A stretch of DNA of 64,000 bases from Cetobacterium_A somerae (lineage in GTDB: Bacteria > Fusobacteriota > Fusobacteriia > Fusobacteriales > Fusobacteriaceae), in NCBI RefSeq assembly GCF_044784365.2, contig NZ_CP173065.2; one strand, 5' to 3'. The notes below the pieces were generated by a model. The model was not told the origin of the DNA, did no database searches, and saw nothing but the letters and a program-made list of their open reading frames with translations. Both the position numbers and the translations under genes were made by a program. Below are positions 34,584-44,238 of the stretch, one piece after another. Positions within the stretch are counted from its first letter, which is position 1, and the number at the start of each line of letters is the position of its first letter.

Positions 34584-35531
34584 ATGGAGTTTATAATAAA
34601 AAATCAGCATAAAACTGATTACACCATAATTTTCAATAAATTTATACAAGATAAAGATCTAAATTTAGAGCTATTAGGACTTGGGTGTCACCTTCTTAAT
34701 AAACCACCTAATTGGGTTATCAATATTAATCAACTCTCATATGAACTTAATATTGGAAAAGACAAACTTCTAAGACTTATTAATCGTATGATTGAGCTTG
34801 GATATATGTATCGCTATAAAAAAGATATCGCCTTTGTTCGTAGAGGAGAGCTTAAAAACATTTACTATTTCTCTGATGATAAGGAACTTCTAAATAAGAC
34901 TACCCAACCTTTTAGAAGTGTTGCAACTACCCCGCAACTTTTCTTATCCACCTTTTCCACTGTGGATTCACCTAGCATGACAACTCCATCACTGGATATT
35001 CCAGTGGTGGAAACTCCTGTCGTGGGGAATACGTCACATAATAATAATACTAGTACTTATAAAGAAGTTATTGAAAAAGAAGATAATAAAAAAGAAACTC
35101 TACTAACTACTAATCTTTCTATAAGAACCTATCTAAAAGAGATTTTAGATGATTTCACAATTGTTAATCTTCTAACAGCAAAACCTGATCTTAGTATTGA
35201 GGAGTTTAAAAAACTTTATGAAATGGCTCAATTAGAGTTTCAAGATGGATATTGTCAAAGTATAAATGCTTGCTTAGTTAGAGCAGCAAGTGGAAAGTGG
35301 AACTTTAAACACAAAACTCTTAATGTTAATACCTTTAGCGAAGAGGAAGCAAAGATAAACAGAGTTTTAAAAGGTAAATTTAACTATTACATAGATTACT
35401 TTCAAATTGGCAGCTGCTCTAAAGAGGAAATTCTTGGTAAATTTTTAACAGAGTGTCAAAAATATACTGATAGTTACAGCAGTTTAGTTAACTCTTATTA
35501 CAAAGAATTAAAAGAGGCGCTAGAGTCTTAA
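34584..35531 (+). CDS. Replication-initiation-like protein with N-terminal helix-turn-helix
   Basis: 315 residues. The N-terminal third (NPPNW-type region: LLNKPPNWVININQLSYELN, then GKDKLLRLINRMIELGYMYR) matches the HTH_36-like winged domain found in phage and plasmid replication or DnaD-type proteins. A Thr/Ser/Pro-rich linker follows (residues 115-165), then a helical C-terminal domain. No integrase, relaxase or terminase gene is nearby. GAGAGG lies 8 bases before the ATG. Its last codons form half of a shared terminator with waaL; both proteins end in the same five residues. Likely the main protein of a small mobile or relic replicon. Confidence 0.55.
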   Translation: MEFIIKNQHKTDYTIIFNKFIQDKDLNLELLGLGCHLLNKPPNWVININQLSYELNIGKDKLLRLINRMIELGYMYRYKKDIAFVRRGELKNIYYFSDDKELLNKTTQPFRSVATTPQLFLSTFSTVDSPSMTTPSLDIPVVETPVVGNTSHNNNTSTYKEVIEKEDNKKETLLTTNLSIRTYLKEILDDFTIVNLLTAKPDLSIEEFKKLYEMAQLEFQDGYCQSINACLVRAASGKWNFKHKTLNVNTFSEEEAKINRVLKGKFNYYIDYFQIGSCSKEEILGKFLTECQKYTDSYSSLVNSYYKELKEALES

Positions 35532-35548
35532 TTAGACTCTAGTGCCTC
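35514..35548. terminator. Bidirectional terminator built from the two converging gene ends
   Basis: GAGGCGCTAGAGTCT (35514-35528) pairs with AGACTCTAGTGCCTC (35534-35548), 15 bp with one G-U wobble, around a TAATT loop. The arms are the last codons of the plus-strand gene and of waaL, and the loop carries both stop codons. No T run follows on the plus side, so strength is uncertain. Confidence 0.65.
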
Positions 35549-36886
35549 ACTATTTTGAATATAGATAAATAATATAACAATAAAGTATAAAACTCCTAAA
35601 CTATGCTTAGTCCATAAACTCCAAGACATTCCTGCTGATATAAATCCTATAAAAGATGAAAATATTCCTAAATAGATATATTTCTTTTTCTTTAAATAAG
35701 TAAATAAAACACTTAATGGTATTAAAATCCATATAAAGATAACTTGAACTATTCCCAAAACCCCATTTTCTGCTATACTATCTACAAATATATTATGTGT
35801 ATCTGGAAAATTTCTCAAATAATTATTTTTCACTATATCTTCTTCCCAAGGATAATCTGCTATTAATTTTTTTCGTGGATCAAACTCTTTTTCTGAATAT
35901 TCTATAAAATATTTTTGTGTATTTCCTCTACCACTACCAAAAACTATATTATTTTTAAAAGTATATATTCCAGCATCAATTAAATAGTATCTTGAACGCG
36001 TGGAAAAATCTTGAACTTGCATAAAATGATTTTCTAATCTTGGATTAGCCTTTACTATTCCCAATAATATAAAACTTCCAAGTATAGCTCCTATTACCCC
36101 TTTTATTCTATATTTTAAGATTATTCCTATTGATATAGATATTATTAATGAAAATAAGGCCCCTCTAGCACCTGCTTTAATTACAATCCAAATACCTAAA
36201 ATCAACAAACAAGTACTTATTAACTTTACTTTATAGTTTTTATCATTAAAAACATAAAAAAAAGTATAAGGAATTATTAATGAAAAAACTGAAATTATAC
36301 TTCCCTTCAGTATATATATTTGTTCTAAGCTAAAATCTAACTCAATAAATTTAATAAGCATTCCTACAATACAAAGTGGCAGTAGTCGTTCTACCATTAA
36401 TAGTAATCTTATATTCTCTTTATATAAATAACAAAGAATTGGTAAAAATAGTAATACCTTATATTTTTCTGAATATAATTTAAAACTTTCTATTCCACCT
36501 GGTGAAAAATAATTCCATATCAAACTTAAAACATATATAGACGTCACTCCTAATACTATCCAATTATCTTTTTTTATTAATTTTATATTTTTTTTCAAAT
36601 AAAAGATTTCATATAAAACTAATATCATCATAGCTCTGAATGTTTCGTTTAACATATTTCCATATGGATATATTAAAACAAGCATTAATTTATAAAATAA
36701 ACTTATTTTTATTAATTCATATATTTCTTTTAAATCAATCTCTTTTCTTTTAATATAAAAATAAACTATGGGAATCAATTCTAAAAACAGATAACCTTTT
36801 GTTCCAAAAATTAAAATACAAATAAAAAGTATTTCCATATATTTTAATTTTTTATCTAGTTTCGGATAACCTAAAAACTCTATCAT
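35528..36886 (-). CDS. waaL: O-antigen ligase (WaaL-like)
   Basis: A 452-residue membrane protein with about 11-12 helices and one large outer loop. STRSRYYLIDAGIYTFKNNI, FGSGRGNTQKYF and the conserved His in FPDTHNIFVDSIAENG are the typical loop features of the Wzy_C/WaaL family. It would join undecaprenyl-linked O-antigen to the lipid A core. Its place as last gene of the core operon, rather than in the O-antigen locus, supports ligase over polymerase. It overlaps the preceding transferase by 4 bases. Confidence 0.8.
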   Translation of the reverse strand: MIEFLGYPKLDKKLKYMEILFICILIFGTKGYLFLELIPIVYFYIKRKEIDLKEIYELIKISLFYKLMLVLIYPYGNMLNETFRAMMILVLYEIFYLKKNIKLIKKDNWIVLGVTSIYVLSLIWNYFSPGGIESFKLYSEKYKVLLFLPILCYLYKENIRLLLMVERLLPLCIVGMLIKFIELDFSLEQIYILKGSIISVFSLIIPYTFFYVFNDKNYKVKLISTCLLILGIWIVIKAGARGALFSLIISISIGIILKYRIKGVIGAILGSFILLGIVKANPRLENHFMQVQDFSTRSRYYLIDAGIYTFKNNIVFGSGRGNTQKYFIEYSEKEFDPRKKLIADYPWEEDIVKNNYLRNFPDTHNIFVDSIAENGVLGIVQVIFIWILIPLSVLFTYLKKKKYIYLGIFSSFIGFISAGMSWSLWTKHSLGVLYFIVILFIYIQNSEALESN

Positions 36887-37812
36887 AAATTTTTCCCCTT
36901 TATTTTTAAATATCTTATTTTATTTTTAAATTTAAAATTATTTAAAAATAATATTTTTTTAACATTTAAATAATTTTCAATAATTTCTCTTTTTTCATTA
37001 ATTTTATTTAACATAGTTTTCTGTTCTTTCTTTTTATAGTCTCTAATTAAATAGATATAATTTATCAAAATATATCTACAAAACTCTTGATTATCCTGAT
37101 TATTTGCTGTTATTTTTGCTATTAATTTTTCTAAGACTATTAAATTATTTAAATAAAACTCTTCACTTTTATCATTTGATAGACTACTCTCTCTTTGATA
37201 ATAGTTATACAAATTTGCTGTTATTTTTTTTACTCTACTACATGTATTTAAATAATCATAAATAAATATATAGTCTTCCGCCCCTCTTATCTCTGGAAAT
37301 AATATATTATTTTTCTTCAATAACTCTACTTTAAAAACTTTATTCCAAACTGATGTATTAATCTCATTTTTAAAAATTTCATTAGTTATATTTTCTGAAT
37401 AATACCTTTTTTCTGTAAACCTTTCATCAATAACAATTTTATTTTTAAAAATCCAATTAAATCCAAAACATAATAAATCTACATCTTCAATATTATTAAA
37501 TATTGTTTCTATTGTATTTATTTCTAACCAATCGTCACCATCAATCATCAGCAAATATTCTCCTTGAGCTTTTTCTATGGAGAAATTTCTAACACTTGTT
37601 AGTCCACCATTTGATTTATTTATAAGTTTTGCATTTAAACCTTTTTCTATATATCTTCTACAAATTAACTCAGAACTATCTGTTGATCCATCGTTAATTA
37701 ACAGTATTTCAGTATCTTTTTTTATTGTTTGATTCAATAAGCTATCTAAACACTTTTCTAAGCAGTTCTCTAAATTATATATTGCAACTGCTATTGTTAG
37801 TTTTGGTACCAT
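36883..37812 (-). CDS. GT2 glycosyltransferase (LPS core)
   Basis: 309 residues. LTIAVAIYNLENCLEKCLDSL at the N terminus, LINDGSTDSSELICRRY, NGGLTSVRNFSIEKAQGEYL and MIDGDDWLEI give the complete GT-A donor site (DGDD for metal). AEDYIFIYDYL is the usual acceptor-side acidic block. It lies between a GT4 gene (1 base apart) and waaL, so it probably adds an outer core sugar. Confidence 0.85.
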   Translation of the reverse strand: MVPKLTIAVAIYNLENCLEKCLDSLLNQTIKKDTEILLINDGSTDSSELICRRYIEKGLNAKLINKSNGGLTSVRNFSIEKAQGEYLLMIDGDDWLEINTIETIFNNIEDVDLLCFGFNWIFKNKIVIDERFTEKRYYSENITNEIFKNEINTSVWNKVFKVELLKKNNILFPEIRGAEDYIFIYDYLNTCSRVKKITANLYNYYQRESSLSNDKSEEFYLNNLIVLEKLIAKITANNQDNQEFCRYILINYIYLIRDYKKKEQKTMLNKINEKREIIENYLNVKKILFLNNFKFKNKIRYLKIKGKNL

Positions 37813-37813
37813 A

Positions 37814-38977
37814 TTATGCTCCTTCTTTTCTTAGAAGTTCTCTCATATTATTAATAAATTTATTTAAATTATGGTTATTTTTTATCTTTTCAATTGACTC
37901 TAGTATCTCTTTTTCATTATAATTTTTCAAACAAATTTCTAAACCTTTTTGGAATTCACTTAATTTGTCAAGTCCTTCTCCTAAAATTGTTCCTGTAAAA
38001 TATCCATTATTTTTTGTTATATCATCTGGATTTTGACAACTTAAAAGTTTTTGACCATAAGATATTGCTTCTAAAAATGAAACTGGAATAGCCTCGTGAA
38101 TAGATGTATTTACAAGTACCTTACACTCTCTTAGTAGTCTATCTTTCTCTTCACCTGAAACATGTCCCATAAACTTTAAATTCTTAACATCTTTATACTG
38201 CTCTATTATCTTATCTATCTCTGTTCCTTGACCACAAACATAAAACATATTTTCAGGAAACTTTTTAGCTAATTCAAAGTATATCCATGGTCTTTTTACT
38301 GGAGTTAATCTTCCTAAAAACAGTACATTATCCTTCTTGTCAGCTATATTAAAGTTATCATTTATAACAACTGGGTTTGGAAAGTACTCTATCTTTGTAT
38401 CTTTAGGTAGCTTATATAAATCAATAGCTTTTTTCTTTAAATATTCTCCTTGAGATATTAATACCAATCTTTTCTCTTCATTCAATTTTTTTAAAAGACT
38501 TTGTATTCTCCCTTCCCATTTACTATAGTAATTTATATAACTATCATACTCATTAGACATAGGTACACTTTTTATCTCTTCCCAATCATAATCTGGTCTT
38601 GGATCTTGCACCCATAATATTAACTTTTTATTTTTTTCTCTTCTCATAACTTCATAAGCTATTCTACTCATCTCTATACTTAAATATACATCAAATTTTT
38701 GTTCTTTAAAAAATTTTTGAACTAAATTTAGATATATAAAATCAATATCCATTTTAGAAGACCAATTTTTAGGAAGATAGTGAATTTTTATTCCATCTCT
38801 TGTTATAGTTTTTATCTCTTTTTTAGAGTTACTTCCAATAATCACCTCTATCTCTACTTCTGAATTTGGAATATATTTAGCTATATACTCTCTTGCAAGT
38901 ATTCCATAGCCTCCAAATCCACCTAGATCTTTATCATAAAACTCCTCTACTAAAAGTCCTACTTTTACTTTCTTCAT
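37814..38977 (-). CDS. GT4 glycosyltransferase (LPS core)
   Basis: 387 residues, GT-B fold. KVGLLVEEFYDKDLGGFGGY at the N terminus, WVQDPRPDYDWEEI mid-chain, and the donor domain LFLGRLTPVKRPWIYFELAK and HEAIPVSFLEAISYGQKLLS with the two Glu residues of the E-x7-E motif. Donor unknown. It is 11 bases from the preceding GT4 gene and one base from the GT2 gene. Confidence 0.8.
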   Translation of the reverse strand: MKKVKVGLLVEEFYDKDLGGFGGYGILAREYIAKYIPNSEVEIEVIIGSNSKKEIKTITRDGIKIHYLPKNWSSKMDIDFIYLNLVQKFFKEQKFDVYLSIEMSRIAYEVMRREKNKKLILWVQDPRPDYDWEEIKSVPMSNEYDSYINYYSKWEGRIQSLLKKLNEEKRLVLISQGEYLKKKAIDLYKLPKDTKIEYFPNPVVINDNFNIADKKDNVLFLGRLTPVKRPWIYFELAKKFPENMFYVCGQGTEIDKIIEQYKDVKNLKFMGHVSGEEKDRLLRECKVLVNTSIHEAIPVSFLEAISYGQKLLSCQNPDDITKNNGYFTGTILGEGLDKLSEFQKGLEICLKNYNEKEILESIEKIKNNHNLNKFINNMRELLRKEGA

Positions 38978-38988
38978 ATTATTTCTCC

Positions 38989-40185
38989 CTAATTATCTAT
39001 AATATTTTCGTACTCTTTTATAACTACATCGCTTCTAAATTCAAGAACTCTTTTTTCAATAGTTTTCTCATACTTTTCTAGCTCTAATGAATTGTTTAAA
39101 AGATTTTGTAGTCCAGCTGAAAGAGCTTTATAATCTCCCACAGGAAATAGCACTCCACATTGACCACCTTTTAATATCTCATAGGGTCCTGTTGGACAAT
39201 TCGAAGATATAACAACTTTTCCACAAATCATAGCTTCTATTAAAACTGTAGGTAGTCCCTCATAGTTTGAACTGTGTACAAAGAGTTTACTATTTTTCAT
39301 CCATACATAAGGATTTGTTGTTTTTCCTATAAGAACTATACTACCTTCTAATCTACTCTCTTTTATAAGATTTTCAATCTCTTTTCTATCTGGACCATCT
39401 CCAACTATATATAGCTTCTCTTTCACTCCATTTTCTGCTGCTAATTTATATCCCTTTATTAAAGTAGCATAATCTTTTTGTACAGTATCAAGTCTTGAAA
39501 CAGCAATGATATAGTCATCTTTTATTAACTCTTTCTGCTGCTCATTTAACTGACTCATATCTTCAGAGAGATCTAAAATTCTCTTAAAATTAAAAGGGTT
39601 ATAAACTCTTTCAACCTTTCCTTTTAAATATGGATAAATATCCTCTAACTCTGCCTTCATATCATCACATATAGCTACCACTGTATCATATTTAGCTAAA
39701 TTCTTACCAAATCTAATAATTTTAGATTCTTTTTTTAATAACTTTGGAACAGAGTTATGTATCCAAACAATCTTTCTTTTAGCTTTTAGTTTTTCAACGT
39801 ACCTTCTAGCACCCCAATCATAGTCTAAAAACACATCTACTTCACCATATTTTTTCTCTATCTCTTTTAATACATCTTTAGTTTTATTTACCACAAAACT
39901 ATGTTCCTTACTCATCAATAAATTATACATAAATTTGTGGTATAGATTTTTCTTTCTCTCTCTATGGTAGTGAGTTTTTTCAATTAATGCCTCTGGTTTT
40001 AGAAAATATATATCTATACCCTTTGGAACCTGATCTAGAAACACATTCTCTTTACCTGAATTATCCTCTATTATTAAAGAGATGTTATATCTATTACCAT
40101 CTAAATTTTGTAGCATCTCTATTAGTACTCTTTCTAAACCTCCCATACGAAGGCTTCCACTTCTAACAACTAAATTCTTTTTCAT
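38989..40185 (-). CDS. GT4 glycosyltransferase (LPS core), paralogue of the gene at 43072
   Basis: 398 residues. N terminus LVVRSGSLRMGGLERVLIEM and the donor half AVSRLDTVQKDYATLIKGYK, YIVGDGPDRKEIENLI, FVHSSNYEGLPTVLIEAMIC and SNCPTGPYEIL are standard for GT4 enzymes using UDP sugars. The same blocks recur in the 388-residue gene at 43072-44238 (GVSRLVGGKNR, GDGDDRPNIER, GEGLPTVFIESMLC, YDCPTGPREIL), so the two arose by duplication. It overlaps the GT9 gene upstream by 23 bases. Confidence 0.87.
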   Translation of the reverse strand: MKKNLVVRSGSLRMGGLERVLIEMLQNLDGNRYNISLIIEDNSGKENVFLDQVPKGIDIYFLKPEALIEKTHYHRERKKNLYHKFMYNLLMSKEHSFVVNKTKDVLKEIEKKYGEVDVFLDYDWGARRYVEKLKAKRKIVWIHNSVPKLLKKESKIIRFGKNLAKYDTVVAICDDMKAELEDIYPYLKGKVERVYNPFNFKRILDLSEDMSQLNEQQKELIKDDYIIAVSRLDTVQKDYATLIKGYKLAAENGVKEKLYIVGDGPDRKEIENLIKESRLEGSIVLIGKTTNPYVWMKNSKLFVHSSNYEGLPTVLIEAMICGKVVISSNCPTGPYEILKGGQCGVLFPVGDYKALSAGLQNLLNNSLELEKYEKTIEKRVLEFRSDVVIKEYENIIDN

Positions 40186-41245
40186 CTCTCACCTCTTTTA
40201 GAACCTTTTTAAAGTCCTCAACCTCTATACTATTTATATTCAGTGCTGGATACTCTTTATCTAAAACATCCTTCCTTATTTTTTTAGGCGTTATTATTTT
40301 TAACGTAGGAACATTATGAATAAAAGCTCCACTGCTATCTTTAAACAAAATAACTCCCTTTTTTCTAAGAGCAAAGCAAGCGTTATAAAGTCCTGAATCA
40401 AACCCTATAAATAGACAACTTTTAGCAACTACTTCAAAAACCTCTTTCAGAGATGTTTTATTTACAAGATTTTCGATATTTCTCTCTCCTAAAAGCTCTA
40501 TTAACCTTTTAGCATAACTATCTTGCAGATCTCCATTTCCAACTAAAACAATTCTTCTATCAGGATACTGGTTTTGTACCTCTTTTAAATACTCTGCCAT
40601 TAAAATTGGTGAGCATACCTTTTCTCTTCCTGTTGATCCAACAGCTACAACAATATCTTTTTCCTCTACTTTAAATAATCCACCAATATCAGGTGTTAAC
40701 TCTTTTCCAGTTTTATCTATATTTAATATCTCTTTTCCCATAAGTGCAACTTGATTCATTACATAATCATTCTCTAAAATATAGCTCTTTGTATAATACT
40801 TATTATTTCTTTCAACTTGCCAATTTAGATCACATCTTCCTATTCTTTCAGGAATAAAAAGATTTCCAACTGTTATATCATTGGCAAATTCAATATTTAT
40901 ATATGTAGAGAATCCCATAGAGTTTAGTTCATACATTTTTTTAAGTCTTGGAAATAAATTTTTTCTATCTTTTCTAGAATACTCTATAGTTTTATATCCT
41001 AGCATATCCCCAAGCTTTGTGTATCCACTTTTCATTAAAACATAGATATTATCTTTTCCATATTTTTTCTCTATCTCTTCCATTAGTTTTGTTCTTACTA
41101 AGATATCCCCTATACCATCACAACTTTTTACTAAAACCTTTCCTGTAGGTTTAAATCTATTTTTAAAGAAACTAAGTATAAATCTAACTAAATAAAGGTT
41201 TATTCCCTCCTGTATATAGGATTTTTTTAAGTACTTTTTATCCAT
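40163..41245 (-). CDS. GT9 heptosyltransferase-like protein (LPS core)
   Basis: 360 residues. KVLVKSCDGIGDILVRTKLM is the N-terminal signature of ADP-heptose:LPS heptosyltransferases; VVAVGSTGREKVCSPILMAEY and FIGFDSGLYNACFALRKKGV correspond to the C-terminal donor site with the 'D(S/T)G' motif. I set the start at the ATG of a TAATG overlap with the kinase gene; AAGGGGTGG is 8 bases upstream. A GTG four codons earlier is less likely. Adds a heptose or related sugar to the inner core. Confidence 0.82.
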   Translation of the reverse strand: MDKKYLKKSYIQEGINLYLVRFILSFFKNRFKPTGKVLVKSCDGIGDILVRTKLMEEIEKKYGKDNIYVLMKSGYTKLGDMLGYKTIEYSRKDRKNLFPRLKKMYELNSMGFSTYINIEFANDITVGNLFIPERIGRCDLNWQVERNNKYYTKSYILENDYVMNQVALMGKEILNIDKTGKELTPDIGGLFKVEEKDIVVAVGSTGREKVCSPILMAEYLKEVQNQYPDRRIVLVGNGDLQDSYAKRLIELLGERNIENLVNKTSLKEVFEVVAKSCLFIGFDSGLYNACFALRKKGVILFKDSSGAFIHNVPTLKIITPKKIRKDVLDKEYPALNINSIEVEDFKKVLKEVRDEKEFSC

Positions 41246-41985
41246 TAAACTTTCCACCCCTTATTTCTTAATTTAACTTTTAGCCCCCTTATCTTCTCTA
41301 CTAAGGGAAGTTTTTTAAAGTTCTTTATAGTATAAGCTAAAGCATATCCTAAATCTTTTTTTACTTTATATTTTTTTTCTACATCATAATTATGCATCAT
41401 AACTAAAAGATCATTTTTTAAAGTTAAAATATCATAAGCTCTTTTAAAGTGCCAAAAACTCTCTCTTTTAGCTTGAGTATCTATAATTTTTATACCATCC
41501 TTAGTTTTTATAAAGTTTGATGTATTTAAATCTCCGTGATAGATACCTTTTTCATGAATTTTCTCTACCATATCCATAATTATATCTATATCCTCTACAG
41601 TTCTAATTATCTTTCCATCAATATATTCCATAAGTATAAAACTCTCTTTTAGAAAAACTCCTCTTTTTACCATAACAGCTAGTGGTTCTATAAAAAAATC
41701 TAATCCCATATTTTTAGCTGCCTCTATGTTTAAAAAACTTGTTAATCCCTCTCCTTTTTTAAAAGCTGTTTGTATCTTTCTTTGAGGTATAACTGTTTCA
41801 GCTTTTGGAGATTTTAAAACATAAAATTGTCCATCTATCTCTATCTTAGCCACATAGTTTCTTTCTGTATTTTTATATTCATCAATAACCTTATAGTTTT
41901 TATCTAAAACTATTTGGGCTAATCTTTTATTCTCTTCATTTTTATAGTATATTTTAAACTCTTTATACAACACATCTTTTATCAT
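41245..41985 (-). CDS. LPS core heptose kinase (RfaY/WaaY-like)
   Basis: 247 residues. Kinase-like landmarks: YVAKIEIDGQFYVLKSP (ATP Lys), ILMEYIDGKII, the catalytic loop EKGIYHGDLNTSNFI with Asp and Asn, and KIIDTQAKR for the metal Asp. WaaY/RfaY proteins phosphorylate heptose of the inner core in the cytoplasm. It lies between two GT9 genes. The ATG at 41985 is preferred over a GTG two codons earlier; the gene overlaps its upstream neighbour by about 23 bases. Confidence 0.8.
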   Translation of the reverse strand: MIKDVLYKEFKIYYKNEENKRLAQIVLDKNYKVIDEYKNTERNYVAKIEIDGQFYVLKSPKAETVIPQRKIQTAFKKGEGLTSFLNIEAAKNMGLDFFIEPLAVMVKRGVFLKESFILMEYIDGKIIRTVEDIDIIMDMVEKIHEKGIYHGDLNTSNFIKTKDGIKIIDTQAKRESFWHFKRAYDILTLKNDLLVMMHNYDVEKKYKVKKDLGYALAYTIKNFKKLPLVEKIRGLKVKLRNKGWKV

Positions 41986-43051
41986 AAACACTCTCTTCTA
42001 AAATTTTATTTACACTTTCTACAACTTTATCTAAAGATACTCCCTCTATTGTATATCCACTTTTTGTTCCTCTTACAATTTCATATCTCTCACTTTTCGG
42101 TTCAAATAGTTTTGCACTATTCTCTGTTAAAGGATAGATTCCCACAATTGGAATATTATAAACTGAAGCTATATGAATTAGCCCTGTATCTACACTTACA
42201 AGCATATCACTATATTTTAAAAGTCCTGCAGCTTCTCCTATCCCCTTTGTTTTAGGAAGCAGTTTTATATTTTTTCTATTTAAATTATCTACTAACTCTT
42301 TTAAAATCTTATATTCACTTGGTAAACTAATTATATATACAACAATATCCTTATTTAAATTGATAAGTTTTAAACTTAAATCTTTCAATTGCTCTAAAGT
42401 TAAACTTCTCGGTTCTGAACTTGCTCTATGATTAAGAACTATGTTCACTTTATCCTTTTCAAAATAATTTTCATACTTTCTCTCATTTTTACCAAGATAC
42501 AATTTGTATTTTCTACTCTCTTTATGTAATCCTAAAGGCTTTAGATAATCCATGTTTATATCTACAGCATGAGCATCATCTTTTACATCTATATAACTAT
42601 CAAAAAGTGTCAGTTCATCTTTTTTTATACCAAACTTTTCCAGTCTATATCTTCCAATTAGATACTTTGGTGCCATAAGTTTCAATGATAGAGTATGAAT
42701 AAATCTACAGTTATTTGTAAAATCAAAATATAGATCATACTTTTTTCTATCTCTTAGAGCTCCCTTTATCTGTCTATACCCCTTTATTATCTTGTTTCTA
42801 GTAGGTTTTTCATCAATTTCAATAACTTTATTAATGTATGGAATATTTTCTACTAGACACTTAGCACCTTTTACCACAGTAATATCAATTTTTACATCCT
42901 CATTTAATTTAGCTAGTGCTTCAAGCATAGGAGTTTTAACAACAATATCTCCTATTCTTCCACCACCAATAAGCACTCTTTTAATCTTTTCTTTTTTGAT
43001 TCCTTCTCTTCTTTTTTTTCCAACTAATTTTATAGCTAATCCCCTAACCAT
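41963..43051 (-). CDS. GT9 heptosyltransferase-like protein (LPS core)
   Basis: 362 residues with RVLIGGGRIGDIVVKTPMLE near the N terminus (GDxxxxTP), NIVLNHRASSEPRSLTLEQL before the donor site and LVSVDTGLIHIASVYNIPIVG with the DTGxxH motif of GT9. Similar in plan to the genes at 40163 and 44235. Which heptosyltransferase step each performs cannot be told by sequence reading alone. It follows the GT4 gene by about 20 bases. Confidence 0.87.
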   Translation of the reverse strand: MVRGLAIKLVGKKRREGIKKEKIKRVLIGGGRIGDIVVKTPMLEALAKLNEDVKIDITVVKGAKCLVENIPYINKVIEIDEKPTRNKIIKGYRQIKGALRDRKKYDLYFDFTNNCRFIHTLSLKLMAPKYLIGRYRLEKFGIKKDELTLFDSYIDVKDDAHAVDINMDYLKPLGLHKESRKYKLYLGKNERKYENYFEKDKVNIVLNHRASSEPRSLTLEQLKDLSLKLINLNKDIVVYIISLPSEYKILKELVDNLNRKNIKLLPKTKGIGEAAGLLKYSDMLVSVDTGLIHIASVYNIPIVGIYPLTENSAKLFEPKSERYEIVRGTKSGYTIEGVSLDKVVESVNKILEESVYDKRCVV

Positions 43052-43071
43052 TACTCTCTCCCTTTAAAAGT

Positions 43072-44238
43072 TTAAAACAATTTAAAAAGATCTTTTCTTA
43101 TATACTCATACGTAAATTCATTCATTTTTCTATACATCTCATCTTTTATAGATTGTTCTAAATTTTTGTCATTTAAAATATTTAAAACAGTTTTTTCAAA
43201 GGCAACTTTATCATTTAATGGTACAAGCCCCCCAGCCTTTCCATCTACTAATATCTCTCTTGGTCCTGTTGGACAATCATATGCAACAACAATTGTGTCA
43301 CATAACATAGATTCTATGAATACAGTTGGTAATCCCTCTCCCATAGATGTGTGTAAGAACATCTTTGCAGCTTTCATATATGGAAATGGATTTTTCTTTT
43401 GACCTAGAAGTAGTACATCCTCTTCTAAGTTAAGCTCTTTTATCTTTCTCTCTATATTAGGTCTATCGTCTCCATCTCCCAATATATAAAGTTTCTCTTT
43501 AACACCTTTTTTCTTAAGCTCTCCATAGATTTCTACTAATCCAACTCTATTTTTACCACCTACAAGTCTTGAAACACCTATAAAGAATCTATCTTTTAAT
43601 AGTTTTTCATCCTCAGGTGTTATCTCTGATCTATCCTCTGCTTTAGATTTTATTACATCAAAATCCATAGGATTATATATTCTAACACCTTTATCTTTAA
43701 ATTGTGGAAACATCTCTTCAAACTCTTTTTTCATATCGTCGCAAATAAGTACCACTTTTTTATAAAGCTCAAATCTCTTTCTATAAGCCTCGTATTTTCG
43801 ACCTTTCTTATTAGCCAAAGAGTAGTGTACCCATCCAACTACAGGAACTTTTAAGTTTTTTATATATCTCCACATACTTCCATCAAAATCTATTACCACA
43901 TCAAACTTATTCTTTTTAAAATAGCTATCTATCCACTTTTGAATAGTTATTCTACTATAATAAAGATTCCATTGATACTGTAATCTAACTAAAAAGTTTT
44001 TCTTATTTTTTGAAAGCTCCTCAGTTTTTCTACAAAGATCTTCATCTTTTATATATTCAATTTTTATATTTTTAGGTACTTCACTGGCAAAAACATTTTT
44101 TTCTGGAATATTTTCCTTTATGATTAAAGTTATTTCTAGTTCAGGCTCCTTACTCAGTTTCTCCAAGTAATTTATTAAAACCCTCTCTATTCCACCCATA
44201 TATAGCTGTCCATTGTATATAGCTATTTTTTTCTTCAT
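43072..44238 (-). CDS. GT4 glycosyltransferase (LPS core), paralogue of the gene at 38989
   Basis: 388 residues. IAIYNGQLYMGGIERVLINY at the N terminus, WVHYSLANKKGRKYEAYRKR, FIGVSRLVGGKNRVGLVEIY, GDGDDRPNIERKIK and SMGEGLPTVFIESMLCDTIV with both motif Glu residues. Close in plan and motif wording to the 398-residue gene at 38989. Its start overlaps the upstream GT9 gene's end by 4 bases (ATGA). Probably adds a hexose to the core. Confidence 0.87.
   Translation of the reverse strand: MKKKIAIYNGQLYMGGIERVLINYLEKLSKEPELEITLIIKENIPEKNVFASEVPKNIKIEYIKDEDLCRKTEELSKNKKNFLVRLQYQWNLYYSRITIQKWIDSYFKKNKFDVVIDFDGSMWRYIKNLKVPVVGWVHYSLANKKGRKYEAYRKRFELYKKVVLICDDMKKEFEEMFPQFKDKGVRIYNPMDFDVIKSKAEDRSEITPEDEKLLKDRFFIGVSRLVGGKNRVGLVEIYGELKKKGVKEKLYILGDGDDRPNIERKIKELNLEEDVLLLGQKKNPFPYMKAAKMFLHTSMGEGLPTVFIESMLCDTIVVAYDCPTGPREILVDGKAGGLVPLNDKVAFEKTVLNILNDKNLEQSIKDEMYRKMNEFTYEYIRKDLFKLF

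Noticed and set aside
42049..43067. Plus-strand open frames opposite the LPS core genes
   Set aside because: They are hydrophobic antisense readings of clear GT9 and GT4 genes, have no ribosome sites, and overlap them fully.
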